64,000 nt of DNA. Origin: Methanothermus fervidus DSM 2088 (lineage in GTDB: Archaea > Methanobacteriota > Methanobacteria > DSM-2088 > Methanothermaceae). The notes beneath the pieces are model-generated. The model was given only the letters and a program-made list of their open reading frames with translations, ran no database searches and was not told the DNA's origin. Shown piece by piece: positions 27,399-36,433 of the stretch. Made by a program: the position numbers and the translations under genes. The stretch lies in contig CP002278.1 in assembly GCA_000166095.1 (NCBI GenBank), positions 1,086,001-1,150,000 of the forward strand, written 5' to 3'. Position 1 is the first letter of the stretch, and each line of letters starts with the position of its first letter.

Positions 27399-27525
27399 TA
27401 TTTAGTTTTCTCTCTCCTAAAACCTCATTGGGAAAATATTTGAAGCCTCTTCTGTCATGGTAACTTTCAAAATTCAGAACTTCTCTTTAAAAAAAATGGG
27501 TAAATAAATCCCCCCGAATTATGTG
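27399..27525 (-). pseudogene. Relic of cas6 (N-terminal segment)
   Basis: About 125 bases align with cas6 at roughly 4808-4945, for example GGGAAAATATTTGAA, GCCTCTTCTGT-ATGGTAACTT, GAACTTCTCTTTAAAAA and GTAAATAAATCCC. The relic lacks 17 bases between two copies of AAAATATTTGAA and has several small indels, so it cannot code. Orientation is the same as cas6. It shows that a second cas6, perhaps part of a second cas locus, once existed here. The rest of the 370-base gap (27330-27692) holds the adhesin promoter side and AT-rich DNA with no feature seen. Confidence 0.8.
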
Positions 27526-27692
27526 TAAGATTCTCACTCTATTATCAATACACTATATGACAGAAAAAGAACATGAATGATACGAAAATTATCTAAATCA
27601 CAGAATAAATACATCAAGACATTTATATATGGTGAGAAACAAATGTAAAGGTCATTTAGTATTAAGAAATAAAGAGTTTTGGAGGTCTGTAT

Positions 27693-27902
27693 ATGAAAAT
27701 AAGCGCACAGAATAGGCTTAAAGGCGTAGTAAAAAGGATAGAAAAAGGACAGGTCGTTGCTTTGGTACAAATTGAGATAACAACGCCAACGGTTATGACT
27801 GCTTTAATAACAAAAGATGCGCTAGACGAACTTGAACTCAAAATCGGCGATGAAGTCAAGGCGATAACAAAAGCAACTGAGATAATGGTATCAAAAGAGT
27901 GA
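27693..27902 (+). CDS. mop: Molbindin: single TOBE/Mop-domain molybdate-binding protein
   Basis: Small cytoplasmic oxyanion-binding protein (molybdate or tungstate) of 69 residues, one Mop/TOBE domain: ISAQNRLKGVVKRIEKGQVV at the start, then EITTPTVMTALITKDALDEL and GDEVKAITKATEIMV. Such proteins store or buffer Mo/W for cofactor insertion and form hexamers. ATG 27693 follows GGAGGT (spacing 7). It precedes the fmd operon and lies near moaA, fdhD and mobB, which supports the Mo role. Its DNA is clearly richer in G+C (about 43% by eye) than neighbouring genes, as is the following spacer, which may mean recent transfer. Confidence 0.88.
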   Translation: MKISAQNRLKGVVKRIEKGQVVALVQIEITTPTVMTALITKDALDELELKIGDEVKAITKATEIMVSKE

Positions 27903-28090
27903 ACTTCGGTCGAGGTTCCGTCCACAGAACATCACGCACTACACTCCGAGAATTCATCTTTGAGTGCGAAATACATGACCAGTAGGCTGCTGGACAATTC
28001 ATTCTTGATATGAATACCTTCAGCACCTCATTTTTGTCTAATTACTGCTTAGATATCTCATAATCCCTGGTATATATATGTGCTACTCCT
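27903..28090 (+). ncRNA. GC-rich, hairpin-bearing intergenic stretch; possible structured RNA
   Basis: The 357-base gap between mop and fmdE is unusual: its first 140 bases are near 47% G+C in a genome near 30%. Visible stems are CGCACT...AGTGCG (27935-27967 region), CCAG-TAGGCTG-CTGG (near 27980-27995) and ATTCAT-TCTTGAT-ATGAAT (near 28000-28020), followed by T-rich DNA near 28090. In hyperthermophiles, local G+C excess marks structured RNAs. It might be a leader of fmdECB, an independent RNA or foreign DNA carried in with mop. The strand is assumed. The rest (28091-28259) is AT-rich and holds the fmd promoter, with TATTTATAAA near 28190. Confidence 0.35.
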
Positions 28091-28259
28091 TTTTTCTTTC
28101 TTTTTCTCCTTCATAATCTATGGTAAGAGAGAACTTAATGTAAGGCATTATTCAAGTTATTAGATTGATTCAATTTTTATTAACGAAATGTATTTATAAA
28201 CATTACGATAAAAAATAAAGTGAAAATACTTAATTAGAATGACTATCGTATAGGTTACT

Positions 28260-28832
28260 ATGAACATCGAAATAGACACAAAACCTTTTCTCAAATATAT
28301 ACGCAAAATAGAAAAATTCACTGGATTTGCAAGCCCAGGAAGTGTTATAGGCACCCAGATGTATATGATAGCTAAAAAACTCCTTAATTTTAAAGAAGAT
28401 GAAGACATATATGTCACCTGTGAAACAAGCAATTGTTTACCCGATGCTTTCCAAGCTATTTGCAAATCTACGATAGGAAATGGAAAGTTATCTATATATG
28501 ATACTGGAAAGATGGCTGTAACTATCAACAAGAAAGGTGCACCTGGTGAAACTGTTAAAGGTGTAAGAATAATCCTTGATCCAAATAAAACACGTGATTA
28601 TCCAATTATTCATAAGTGGTATTTTAATACAGAAAAGGTGCCAGCAGAAAAAGTAATTCCTGAATTAATAAAAGCAGGTGCGAAAATATATTCTTGGGAA
28701 TATAAAGATGTTAAAGTTCCTAAAAATACAAAAAAAGTTGTTAAAATATGTAAAATATGTAAAGAACCATATATAGCCAGAAATGAATATTATGTTTGTC
28801 CTCAATGTCATAATAAAAAGAAAGAGGGATAA
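28260..28832 (+). CDS. fmdE: Formylmethanofuran dehydrogenase subunit E-like protein FmdE
   Basis: First gene of a Mo-type formylmethanofuran dehydrogenase operon (order fmdE-fmdC-fmdB, as in Methanothermobacter). The 190 residues carry the FmdE domain: GFASPGSVIGTQMYMIAKKLL near 22-42, TCETSNCLPDAFQAICKSTIGNGKLSIYDTGKMA near 53-87, and a C-terminal zinc-finger CKICKEPY...CPQCHNKKKEG. The role of FmdE is not firmly known; it copurifies with, or is encoded with, the enzyme. ATG 28260 has no ribosome site; the transcript may be nearly leaderless. fmdC starts three bases after the stop. Confidence 0.88.
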   Translation: MNIEIDTKPFLKYIRKIEKFTGFASPGSVIGTQMYMIAKKLLNFKEDEDIYVTCETSNCLPDAFQAICKSTIGNGKLSIYDTGKMAVTINKKGAPGETVKGVRIILDPNKTRDYPIIHKWYFNTEKVPAEKVIPELIKAGAKIYSWEYKDVKVPKNTKKVVKICKICKEPYIARNEYYVCPQCHNKKKEG

Positions 28833-28834
28833 AA

Positions 28835-30034
28835 ATGGGATTTTTATTAAAACCAAAAAGATTTTTTCATATGCCTTTAGAAGCAGATGTTATACGCCCT
28901 GATTTATTCACTGAACTTAATTTAAAAGAAATTAAAAAACTTGAAGTTTATGAAGGAAATAGAAAAAGACCGTTAGGTGACTTATTTGAAATAAGCAAAA
29001 ATTCTCTAGCAGATGATATAATTCAGATCGATGGCGATGTTAGTAGAGTTAAATACATTGGCGCGAAAATGAAAGAAGGACAAATAATTATTAATGGAAA
29101 TGTAGGACTTCAGCTTGGAAGTGAAATGAAAGGAGGAAAAATAAAAGTAAATGGCAATGCGTCATCATGGATAGGTATGGAGATGCAGGGAGGTATTATA
29201 GAAATAAATGGAAATGCTGGAGATTATATTGGATGTGCATATCGTGGAAATTGGCGCGGCATGAAAGGCGGAAAGATAATAATAAACGGAAACGCTGGAA
29301 ACAATGTTGGTGGAGGCATGGTGGACGGAATCATCCATATAAAAGGCAATGTAGGAAATTTCTGTGGCATTCAGATGAAAGGCGGAGAAATAATTGTAGA
29401 TGGCAATGCTGGAAGGGCACCTGGCGCAGAAATGGTTGGTGGAAAAATTCAGATAAAAGGAAAAATAGATAGTTTACTCCCTGGATTTAAACATATAGAG
29501 ACGTTAAAAATTGATAATTTACTTTTTATGGTGTTTGAAGGAGATTTATCAGAAAAAATACATAATGGTAAACTTATGATCAATAAAAATAAAAATATGC
29601 ATATTGTAACAGGCAGTGTTCCTAGAAAACAAAAATTGACAGAAAAAGGTCTTGCAGTGATATATAACAGTGGTAGTACTATTAAACAAGGAGAAATCAT
29701 CAAAGGGGGTAAAAAATTAACTTCTGATTATATAGAGGAATGTGCGCGTTGTTATATTAATCCTTCAGATCTTGCACTTATTGGGAATCCTAAAAAAGTA
29801 GTTGTAGAATGTGAAAATAGGAAAGTAGTGCTAAAAGCTGTTGCAGACCCTGATATTCGTGAGGGAACAATATTTATACCTAGAAGTATATGGGCAAACG
29901 TACTAACTCCTTCGTACACAGAATCAACAGGGTCACCTATGTATAAAGGTGTTTTAGTATATGTAAGAAAAGCTTCATCATCTGACAAAATATTAAGCGC
30001 TGAAGAAGTTATAGAGTCCATGGGGGGTAAATAA
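28835..30034 (+). CDS. fmdC: Formylmethanofuran dehydrogenase FmdC, C-D fusion
   Basis: Structural subunit of the enzyme that fixes CO2 onto methanofuran, the first step of methanogenesis. The 399 residues combine two parts. The first 245 or so are the FwdC-type beta-helix with GxxxGxxMxGG repeats (GLQLGSEMKGGKIKVNGN, SWIGMEMQGGIIEINGN, GGGMVDGIIHIKGN, GIQMKGGEIIVDGN). The last 125 are a FwdD-type molybdopterin-dinucleotide-binding barrel (LTSDYIEECARCYINPSDLALIG ... VADPDIREGTIFIPRSIWAN). This C-D fusion is known for the Mo isoenzyme FmdC of Methanothermobacter, whereas the W enzyme has separate FwdC and FwdD. It ends MGGK and fmdB follows immediately. Confidence 0.92.
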   Translation: MGFLLKPKRFFHMPLEADVIRPDLFTELNLKEIKKLEVYEGNRKRPLGDLFEISKNSLADDIIQIDGDVSRVKYIGAKMKEGQIIINGNVGLQLGSEMKGGKIKVNGNASSWIGMEMQGGIIEINGNAGDYIGCAYRGNWRGMKGGKIIINGNAGNNVGGGMVDGIIHIKGNVGNFCGIQMKGGEIIVDGNAGRAPGAEMVGGKIQIKGKIDSLLPGFKHIETLKIDNLLFMVFEGDLSEKIHNGKLMINKNKNMHIVTGSVPRKQKLTEKGLAVIYNSGSTIKQGEIIKGGKKLTSDYIEECARCYINPSDLALIGNPKKVVVECENRKVVLKAVADPDIREGTIFIPRSIWANVLTPSYTESTGSPMYKGVLVYVRKASSSDKILSAEEVIESMGGK

Positions 30035-31348
30035 TTGAAAGTATATAAAAATATAACATGTCCTGTTTGTGGTGGGGCCTGTGACGATATAGTTGTAATG
30101 TATGATGGTACTTCAATAAAAACTAGAAATGCCTGTAGAGAGGGAGCTGCAAAATTTAAAGAAATTGTAAGTCCGCATAGGATTAGATCTCCCCAATTAA
30201 AAACTTCTAATGGTAAATTTAAGACTGTTAAATGGAATGAAGCTATAAAAAAAGCCGCTGAAATTTTATCTGAAGCGAAAAGACCTGTTTTATTTTTAGG
30301 AAGTGAAATGTCTATAGAAGCTATGGCTGCTGGTCTTGAGCTTGGAGAATATATTAATGCAGTTGTAGATTCAAACGCAACTATCTGTCATGGTCCAACA
30401 TTAATGGGAATACAGGAAGCAGGCATAAGCGCTGCCACTGCCGGAGAAATAAAAAATAGAGCAGATGTTATTATTTACTGGGGCGCTAATCCTATGGATT
30501 CAATGCCAAGGCATATGTCTCGTTATACTACATTTATGAGAGGATTCTTTAGAGAAAGAGGGAGACATGATCGTACTATAATTACAGTAGATCCTCGTAG
30601 GACAGCTACAGCTAAAGCTTCAGATATACATTTACAGTTGAAACCAAATTCTGATTATGAACTGTTTTCTGCAATACTGACAGTAGTAAGAGGACATGAA
30701 CCTCATCCCTTTGTTGAAGAAGTTACAGGGATACCAGTGGAAACCATCAAAAAAGTTGCAAATATAATGATGAATGCACAGTTTGGAGCTATTTATGGTG
30801 GTTTAGGGCTTGCATCATCTGAAGGTAAACACAGAAATCTTGAAATGGTTCTTAAGCTTGTAGCAGCGCTTAATGAACATACTAAATTTACTATTGGTGC
30901 TATTAGAGGACATTGTAATGTCGCTGGATTTAACCAATTAGCATCATGGGAATATGGTTTTCCATTTGGAGTTGATTTTACAAGAGGTTATCCCCGTTAT
31001 AATCCAGGTGAAACAACAATAGTCGACTTATTACGAAGAAAAGAAGTTGATGCACTCTTTGTAATTTGTTCAGATCTCGCAGCTCATCTTCCATATGAGT
31101 GCGTTGAATATATGAAAGAAATTCCAGTAATATGTATAGATATATCTCCTTGTCCTACAACATTGGTAGCAGATGTTATAATTCCTGGTGTAATAGATGC
31201 GATGGAATCAAGTGGCACATTTTATAGATTTGACAATGTTCCAATCTATCATAGAGCATTCACATCATCACCCTTCCCTGAAACAAAAAGCAATGAACAT
31301 ACAATTAGACAAATACTTGAAACAATAAAAAAGATTCGTAAAGAGTAA
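30035..31348 (+). CDS. fmdB: Formylmethanofuran dehydrogenase subunit B, Cys form
   Basis: Catalytic molybdopterin subunit of formylmethanofuran dehydrogenase, reducing CO2 to formate internally. The 437 residues start at TTG 30035, with GGGGGT in the end of fmdC as ribosome site. The N-terminal [4Fe-4S] ligands are C9, C12, C16 and C34. The metal ligand is C118 in SNATICHGPTL (Cys, not selenocysteine). VIIYWGANPMDSMPRHMSRY near 146-165, GHCNVAGFNQLASWEYGFPFGVD near 287-310 and VICIDISPCPTTLVADVIIPG near 370 are conserved in FwdB/FmdB. Subunit A, the amidohydrolase, is not in this window and is probably shared with the W enzyme. Confidence 0.94.
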   Translation: MKVYKNITCPVCGGACDDIVVMYDGTSIKTRNACREGAAKFKEIVSPHRIRSPQLKTSNGKFKTVKWNEAIKKAAEILSEAKRPVLFLGSEMSIEAMAAGLELGEYINAVVDSNATICHGPTLMGIQEAGISAATAGEIKNRADVIIYWGANPMDSMPRHMSRYTTFMRGFFRERGRHDRTIITVDPRRTATAKASDIHLQLKPNSDYELFSAILTVVRGHEPHPFVEEVTGIPVETIKKVANIMMNAQFGAIYGGLGLASSEGKHRNLEMVLKLVAALNEHTKFTIGAIRGHCNVAGFNQLASWEYGFPFGVDFTRGYPRYNPGETTIVDLLRRKEVDALFVICSDLAAHLPYECVEYMKEIPVICIDISPCPTTLVADVIIPGVIDAMESSGTFYRFDNVPIYHRAFTSSPFPETKSNEHTIRQILETIKKIRKE

Positions 31349-31393
31349 GATAGACTTGACAATGCTTTCTCATACTATTTAGTCTATTTTGAG

Positions 31394-31733
31394 CACTCCC
31401 TACGAGCTTCTGATTCATAGAAAAAACTTGCCCAAACTATATCCCTACAGAGATAGTCCTAAGTAGAGTATTCTTTTAAACAGGCTGTCAGGGCTGTCCC
31501 AACTCCTCAACAATATTCTACATGCTGATATATAATTTCTTAATTTATTTTTAATCCTTTTGATGTTTCTCTTGAATTTACTTTCTTAACTATCCATCTA
31601 GAACCTTCTTTCCAAGCTTATGATTTTTAACCATATTCTCTATTGTTAAATCTTCAACACATAAAGTATATTCATGAAAGTATGGATTGATATATATTTT
31701 CTTAATTTATAGAGTATTTTTGGGGAGAGAAAA
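31394..31733 (-). mobile_element. TnpB-element relic between fmdB and mobB
   Basis: About 340 bases of the 385-base gap. It follows TATTTTGAG, begins CACTCCCTACGAGCTTCTGA, keeps the ACTATATCC-CTACAG-AGATAGT hairpin, pieces of tnpB (for example CTTATGATTTTTAACCATAT near 31616-31636) and part of the left end up to AGAGTATTTTTGGGGAGAGA. There it is replaced by the mobB coding sequence: GGGGAG of the element (31722-31727) is the mobB ribosome site. The outermost left end (CCCTGATAG...) is lost. Confidence 0.85.
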
Positions 31734-32411
31734 ATGAAGATAATATCAGTAATAGGTAAGAAAGATACTGGTAAAACAACGTTGGTAAGAAAAATAATTG
31801 AAGGGCTAAGGAGTAGAGGTTATAAAGTTGCAGGATTAAAACATGCGCATGTGTATTTTGATTTTCGTGATAAAGACACTGGCAAATATAGAGAAAGTGG
31901 TGCTGAAATTGTAGCTGGGTTAGGTAAGGAAACATTTATATTATTGGATAAAGAATTAAAGCCAGAATATTTAATATATTTGATTTCATTTATTCAAAAT
32001 CCAGATTTTTTGGTTATTGAGGGTTTTAAGACATGGAAATTTGCAAATATTTCCACATCTCCGGAAGTTAAGAATAAATTTACAATAGCTACTGTTGATG
32101 AAAATTTTGAAATTGAAGAACTGTTGGATTTAATAGAGGAAAGAAGTTATGGATTGTTGCTTAACTTAAATTGTGGTAAGTGTGGATTTGACACATGTGA
32201 GGAGTTTGCTATTGCAAAAATTAAAGGTGAGGATGTAGAATGTAAAAGTCAGCCAAAAGATGCTATGTTAATTGTAGATGATGTTCCAGTTCCTTTAAAT
32301 CCATTTGTACAGAAAATTATCGCCAGTACGATTACAGGGATGATAAAAAGTCTTAAAATGGAAAAAAGCAAAATAAACAATATAAAGCTTTTTATAAAAA
32401 ATTTAGAATAA
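31734..32411 (+). CDS. mobB: MobB-like GTPase with C-terminal Cys motif
   Basis: P-loop protein of molybdopterin guanine dinucleotide maturation. The 225 residues begin [21 protein letters not shown] (Walker [10 protein letters not shown]), followed by [28 protein letters not shown] and [10 protein letters not shown], all usual for MobB. A C-terminal addition from about 138 has [25 protein letters not shown], a four-Cys pattern like the Fe-S (CxxCGxxxCxxx) domains of redox proteins, then a tail predicted to be helical. ATG 31734 is preceded by GGGGAG supplied by a TnpB-element relic. Its position after fmdECB fits Mo cofactor assembly. The end overlaps convergent pyrI by nine bases. Confidence 0.85.
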   Translation: MKIISVIGKKDTGKTTLVRKIIEGLRSRGYKVAGLKHAHVYFDFRDKDTGKYRESGAEIVAGLGKETFILLDKELKPEYLIYLISFIQNPDFLVIEGFKTWKFANISTSPEVKNKFTIATVDENFEIEELLDLIEERSYGLLLNLNCGKCGFDTCEEFAIAKIKGEDVECKSQPKDAMLIVDDVPVPLNPFVQKIIASTITGMIKSLKMEKSKINNIKLFIKNLE

Positions 32412-32867
32412 AAATTTTATTTCTTCTTCTTTTATTAATCTTTCACAATAATAACATCTAAGAGTTACTGGTTCTTTGTCAACAACGTAAAATTTTGTTT
32501 TTATTGGTTCATCAGCATTTGATATACAATTTGGGTTTGGACATTTAATTAGACCTTCTATTTCATCCCTCAATTGCACTTTTTCTTTTTTAACAACTTC
32601 ATAATCTCTTATAATATTTATCGTTGCTTTTGGAGCTATCAATGCTATTTGATCAACTTCTTCAGAATGTAATTCGCGATTTTCAATTTTTACAATGTCT
32701 TTTATTCCCATCCGAGATGATTCCATGTTTATTCCAATGGTTACTTTGTTTTTACCTTCTGGTATTTTAAGTATTTTAAGTACTTGTAATGCTCTACCGG
32801 CCGGTATGTGATCAATTACAGTGCCATTCTTTATTGGTTTTACTTTTAATTCCCTGATTTTTCTCAT
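32403..32867 (-). CDS. pyrI: Aspartate carbamoyltransferase regulatory chain
   Basis: Nucleotide-binding regulatory subunit of the first committed enzyme of pyrimidine synthesis. The 154 residues start at ATG 32867 ([29 protein letters not shown]), with an allosteric domain and a C-terminal zinc domain whose four Cys are in CPNPNC and CYYC. A longer frame from 32903 has no ribosome site. It lies 17 bases after secD in the same direction. pyrB is not in the window. Full length, nothing odd. Confidence 0.94.
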   Translation of the reverse strand: MRKIRELKVKPIKNGTVIDHIPAGRALQVLKILKIPEGKNKVTIGINMESSRMGIKDIVKIENRELHSEEVDQIALIAPKATINIIRDYEVVKKEKVQLRDEIEGLIKCPNPNCISNADEPIKTKFYVVDKEPVTLRCYYCERLIKEEEIKFLF

Positions 32868-32883
32868 ATTAGATTCCCTGCCT

Positions 32884-34089
32884 CTATTTTTTGAGAAATG
32901 CATACTCTATATATTTTGCAAATACAGGTCTAGTTATAAATACTCCTATTAACACTCCTATGACTGTTGTGAATGCAAATCCGCTCAGCACTCCCACACC
33001 AGTATATCCTCTAGTAAGTCCTACATATGCTAGTGGAAACATTGCAGCTATAAAAGTTCCAGCTGAAGCAAATATTATGAAAAATGCATTTCTAATCCTA
33101 TGTCTCAATCCATACACTGATTTTGCTCCTAATTTTCCAATAACTTCATCTGTAATTATTATTTGATCATCCACCCCAGTACCTATTACAGCAAGGATAC
33201 CGGCAATTGCTGGTAAATCTATATTCCATCTTATCACAGAAGCTACTCCAAGAACTAATATGACTTCTGATAATGAGGTTAAAATTATTGGAAGTGCTAA
33301 TTTAATGTTCCTATACCTTATAGTTATGAAAATTGAAACCGCTATTATTGCCAATGCTCCAGCTATTACAGCGCCTTTTGAAAATTCTTTACCAAGTTCG
33401 GGTGATATATTATCTATACCTACTATTTTTACTTTTACAGGTAGTGTACCTGCCTTCAATATTGTTTCAACTTCTTTAGCTTCAGCTTCGGCATATTCTT
33501 TATTTGGAGCATATCCACTAACTTCAACCTCTGTAACAGGTTTTCCAGCAGCCACATCAGGAGATATTTCTGGAGATGTAATTAATCTATCATCTAAATA
33601 CATCTTAACTGGTTGTCCTGCTTTACCTTTGGCAATATCTGCAAATCTTTTGGCAGCATCTGGTGACAACCTGAATGGTACTTGCCATTTATTACCTGTT
33701 ACAATAGGTGGCTGTACACTTACAATGTCTGCACCAGTGAAAACAACTTCATTTCCTATCTTAGCTTCAAATTTTCCAGGGGTTCCAATTATCTTAGTAA
33801 CTTTTTCAGGTTGAACACCTGCAATTTCTACAAGTACATATTGATTCCCACTTGGCCGAACCTTAACATCCTTAATACCAAAAACATTCAACCTTTTATC
33901 AAGTATTGAAACAACAGTGTTCATAGTGTCCTTATCTACAGGCTTCTCTAGTTGTAATTGTACAAGAGATCCACCTTTGAGATCTAATCCCTGTTGGATT
34001 CCCAGGACTGTAATAGAAATTATACTTAATATTGTGAGGATTATCAAAAGTAAAACTCTTGGTTCTTTAATAAATTTTGTAAAATTCAT
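32884..34089 (-). CDS. secD: Protein-export membrane protein SecD
   Basis: Archaeal SecD, the large partner of SecF, assisting Sec-dependent export. About 401 residues with six transmembrane helices: the first near 10-28, then a long extracytoplasmic domain, then five helices from about residue 240. Motifs: [19 protein letters not shown] near 33 and the membrane signature [14 protein letters not shown] near 305. ATG 34089 sits behind TTGGAGGCC; the first ATG at 34110 overlaps secF and is not favoured. It overlaps or abuts the secF stop. Confidence 0.93.
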   Translation of the reverse strand: MNFTKFIKEPRVLLLIILTILSIISITVLGIQQGLDLKGGSLVQLQLEKPVDKDTMNTVVSILDKRLNVFGIKDVKVRPSGNQYVLVEIAGVQPEKVTKIIGTPGKFEAKIGNEVVFTGADIVSVQPPIVTGNKWQVPFRLSPDAAKRFADIAKGKAGQPVKMYLDDRLITSPEISPDVAAGKPVTEVEVSGYAPNKEYAEAEAKEVETILKAGTLPVKVKIVGIDNISPELGKEFSKGAVIAGALAIIAVSIFITIRYRNIKLALPIILTSLSEVILVLGVASVIRWNIDLPAIAGILAVIGTGVDDQIIITDEVIGKLGAKSVYGLRHRIRNAFFIIFASAGTFIAAMFPLAYVGLTRGYTGVGVLSGFAFTTVIGVLIGVFITRPVFAKYIEYAFLKK

Positions 34090-34922
34090 CTTTTGGCCTC
34101 CAAATACCATCTAATTATTCCAAGATTCATAAACCAAGTACAAAGGATGTCAGCGAAAATTCCAATAATTAAAACAGCGGCTATATTGCTAAGTGTTTTA
34201 GCCTGTGGCATTATGACCATAGTCACTATGTAGAGGCATGCCATAGAAACTATTGCAGTTATGGACATAGTAATACCAGTCTTCATTGCATTTATAGCTC
34301 TTGATGTAATACTACCTCTTTTTCTTTTTAAAACTCTTGTAGTTAAAAGAATATCTGTATCTACACTATAACCAATTAACATCAAAATTGCACCTACAGA
34401 GGCAACAGAAAGTGGGATTCTAAGTATTGACATCCCACCCAGTGCTACTATAATGTCACAAACTGCAGCTAAAATAACTGCTATGGATGGGACCACATCT
34501 CTAAACGCTATAAATACAGCTATAGACATAAATAGAAATGCAAAAGCCAATGCCCAATATATTTGAGCCAATGCTTCTTTACTAAGTACTGGTCCTACTG
34601 ATCTACATCCTATAATTGTAGCTTTTCCTTTCAAATCTTCTGACAATTTTCCAACATCTATTTCTTTTCCAACTTCTACTGTAACCTTTGTTGGAGATGT
34701 AAACAATACAGTCACATCTGAAGTGTTAAGACTCTTAATAAATAGTGATTTCAATTCCAACTCATTCATAGGTTTCTCTAATTTTAATTCAACCATTGAT
34801 CCTCCTTTAATATCTATGCCTTTCTCAATCCCATTTACAGCAATAATAAAAATTGAAAGTAATGTAATTGTAACAGGGATTAATATTAGGAGTTTGTAAG
34901 ATTTCATTAATTTTTTAAACAT
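34086..34922 (-). CDS. secF: Protein-export membrane protein SecF
   Basis: About 278 residues, six transmembrane helices, with the paired motif [20 protein letters not shown] near 34-53 and the membrane signature [18 protein letters not shown] near 185. ATG 34922 follows GGGTG (spacing 6). It is co-directional and overlapping with the flavodoxin before it and secD after it. The gene order secF-secD is the archaeal arrangement. Confidence 0.93.
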   Translation of the reverse strand: MFKKLMKSYKLLILIPVTITLLSIFIIAVNGIEKGIDIKGGSMVELKLEKPMNELELKSLFIKSLNTSDVTVLFTSPTKVTVEVGKEIDVGKLSEDLKGKATIIGCRSVGPVLSKEALAQIYWALAFAFLFMSIAVFIAFRDVVPSIAVILAAVCDIIVALGGMSILRIPLSVASVGAILMLIGYSVDTDILLTTRVLKRKRGSITSRAINAMKTGITMSITAIVSMACLYIVTMVIMPQAKTLSNIAAVLIIGIFADILCTWFMNLGIIRWYLEAKR

Positions 34923-35400
34923 TAATTTCACCCAATTTTTTTATTGTTTCTTCCTTAATCTCTTCTTTATTTTTATCTCTAGTTTTTATACTAAATGCTC
35001 CAATAACTTTCCCATTTTTTGAATATATTTTCTCTTTCATTGTTTTGATTGCATTGTCACCGCCATGAGCTGCCATAGTGACAAAAATTACAACATTTTT
35101 GTTTGAAAAATCAGAATTATCGATAAATGTTAAAATAGCAGGCGCAGGATTTCTTGCCCACACTGGAGAACCAATATATATTACATCATACTTCTTTAAA
35201 TCTATAGATCTTGGGGTTATATCTGTTTTTTTCTTTAGTAGTGCATCTACTATAGCTAAAAAAATTCCAAAGAATCCTCGCCTATTTTTAAGATCCTCAA
35301 TTTTAACAAGTTCAGCTTTAGTTTCTTTAGCTATTGTTTTTGCCACAACTTCAGTATTTCCAGTTCTTGAATAATATATAACTATAGGATTTATTTTCAT
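34915..35400 (-). CDS. Flavodoxin family protein
   Basis: FMN-binding redox protein of 161 residues. The phosphate-binding loop is VIYYSRTGNTEVVAKTIAK near 6-24 (SRTGNT) and the isoalloxazine region GSPVWARNPAPAILTFID near 75. This type (COG0716-like) acts in methanogen electron transfer; the partner is unknown. The start is ATG 35400 after GGAGAGTTTGAGG. It overlaps secF by eight bases, so it is translated in the same unit. Confidence 0.85.
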   Translation of the reverse strand: MKINPIVIYYSRTGNTEVVAKTIAKETKAELVKIEDLKNRRGFFGIFLAIVDALLKKKTDITPRSIDLKKYDVIYIGSPVWARNPAPAILTFIDNSDFSNKNVVIFVTMAAHGGDNAIKTMKEKIYSKNGKVIGAFSIKTRDKNKEEIKEETIKKLGEINV

Positions 35401-35415
35401 CCTCAAACTCTCCAA

Positions 35416-36420
35416 TTATGGATGTAAACCAAGATTGTCAAGACCTTCAGTCTCATCAAATCCTAGCATTAGATTCATATTTTGTATCGCCTGACCTGAG
35501 GCACCTTTAACAAGATTATCTATTACAGAAATTACTACTAATCTATTATTTTTATCTATACCAAAGCCACCAATATGACAATAATTTGATCCTCTTACTG
35601 CACTAGGTTCGGGAGTCTCGTCTATAACTATCACAAATGGTTCATTGGAATAATATTCCTTATAAATTTTTTCAATTTTTTCAACATCAATATTTTCTTC
35701 TAAAAAAGCATGTACGGTAGTTAATATTCCACGTATGATAGGTATAAGATGTGGTGTAAAAGATACTTGTACATCTGAAATTTTCTTCAATTCTTGTTCT
35801 ATTTCAGGTGTATGTCTATGTGTTGTAATTTGATATGGAATTATATTATCACTGCACTCTGGAAAATGTGTCATATGGCTTGGATTAATACCTGCGCCGC
35901 TTACACCTGTTTTAGAATCTATAACTATCATTTTGGTTAAATTTTTATGGACTAAAGGCAAACATGCAAGTATAGCTCCAGTAGGAAAACATCCTGGATT
36001 AGCAACCAAATCTGCCTTTTTTATTTCATCTCTATATAATTCAGGTAATCCATAGACAGCGTCCAGAGGGTGTTCATGTTTTATACCATACCATTTTTCA
36101 TATACTTCAACATTGTCAAACCTATAATCTCCACTTAGATCTATTACCCTTATTCCTCTCTCTAATATCTTGGGAACAATTTTCATTGATGCACCATGAG
36201 GAGTTGCAGTGAAAACTAAGTCAGCGTCAATATCTTCAGGATCAATGTTTTTAAATTTTAATCCTGTGTTTTGTAAGTGTGGATGGATTTTGTGGATAGG
36301 AACTCCATCATGCTTTCTTGATGCAGCAGCAACTATTTCGATATTAGGATGTTTTATAAGAAATCTAAGTAATTCGCCACCAGTGTATCCACTAGCACCA
36401 ACAATAGCTACTTCAGCCAT
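35416..36420 (-). CDS. argC: N-acetyl-gamma-glutamyl-phosphate reductase
   Basis: NADPH-dependent third step of arginine (or lysine-type) biosynthesis. The 334 residues show the Rossmann start [22 protein letters not shown] (residues 4-25), active-site Cys in [18 protein letters not shown] near 147, SGAGINPSH near 173, and [11 protein letters not shown] near 200. The start is ATG 36420 behind GGTGAT. It is 15 bases upstream of the flavodoxin gene in one long minus-strand unit with ribL and hisA. Full length. Confidence 0.95.
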   Translation of the reverse strand: MAEVAIVGASGYTGGELLRFLIKHPNIEIVAAASRKHDGVPIHKIHPHLQNTGLKFKNIDPEDIDADLVFTATPHGASMKIVPKILERGIRVIDLSGDYRFDNVEVYEKWYGIKHEHPLDAVYGLPELYRDEIKKADLVANPGCFPTGAILACLPLVHKNLTKMIVIDSKTGVSGAGINPSHMTHFPECSDNIIPYQITTHRHTPEIEQELKKISDVQVSFTPHLIPIIRGILTTVHAFLEENIDVEKIEKIYKEYYSNEPFVIVIDETPEPSAVRGSNYCHIGGFGIDKNNRLVVISVIDNLVKGASGQAIQNMNLMLGFDETEGLDNLGLHP

Positions 36421-36433
36421 TCAGATCACCATA

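Noticed and set aside
27534-27925. Minus-strand open frames opposite mop
   Set aside because: They are antisense to a clear molbindin gene and have no family resemblance.
27903-28010. Open frame of 36 codons continuing directly after the mop stop codon (read-through extension)
   Set aside because: No relative I know has such an extension and the stretch is better explained by RNA structure or foreign DNA.
34086-34931. Four-residue longer SecF start
   Set aside because: The ribosome site GGGTG overlaps that start; ATG 34922 is properly spaced.
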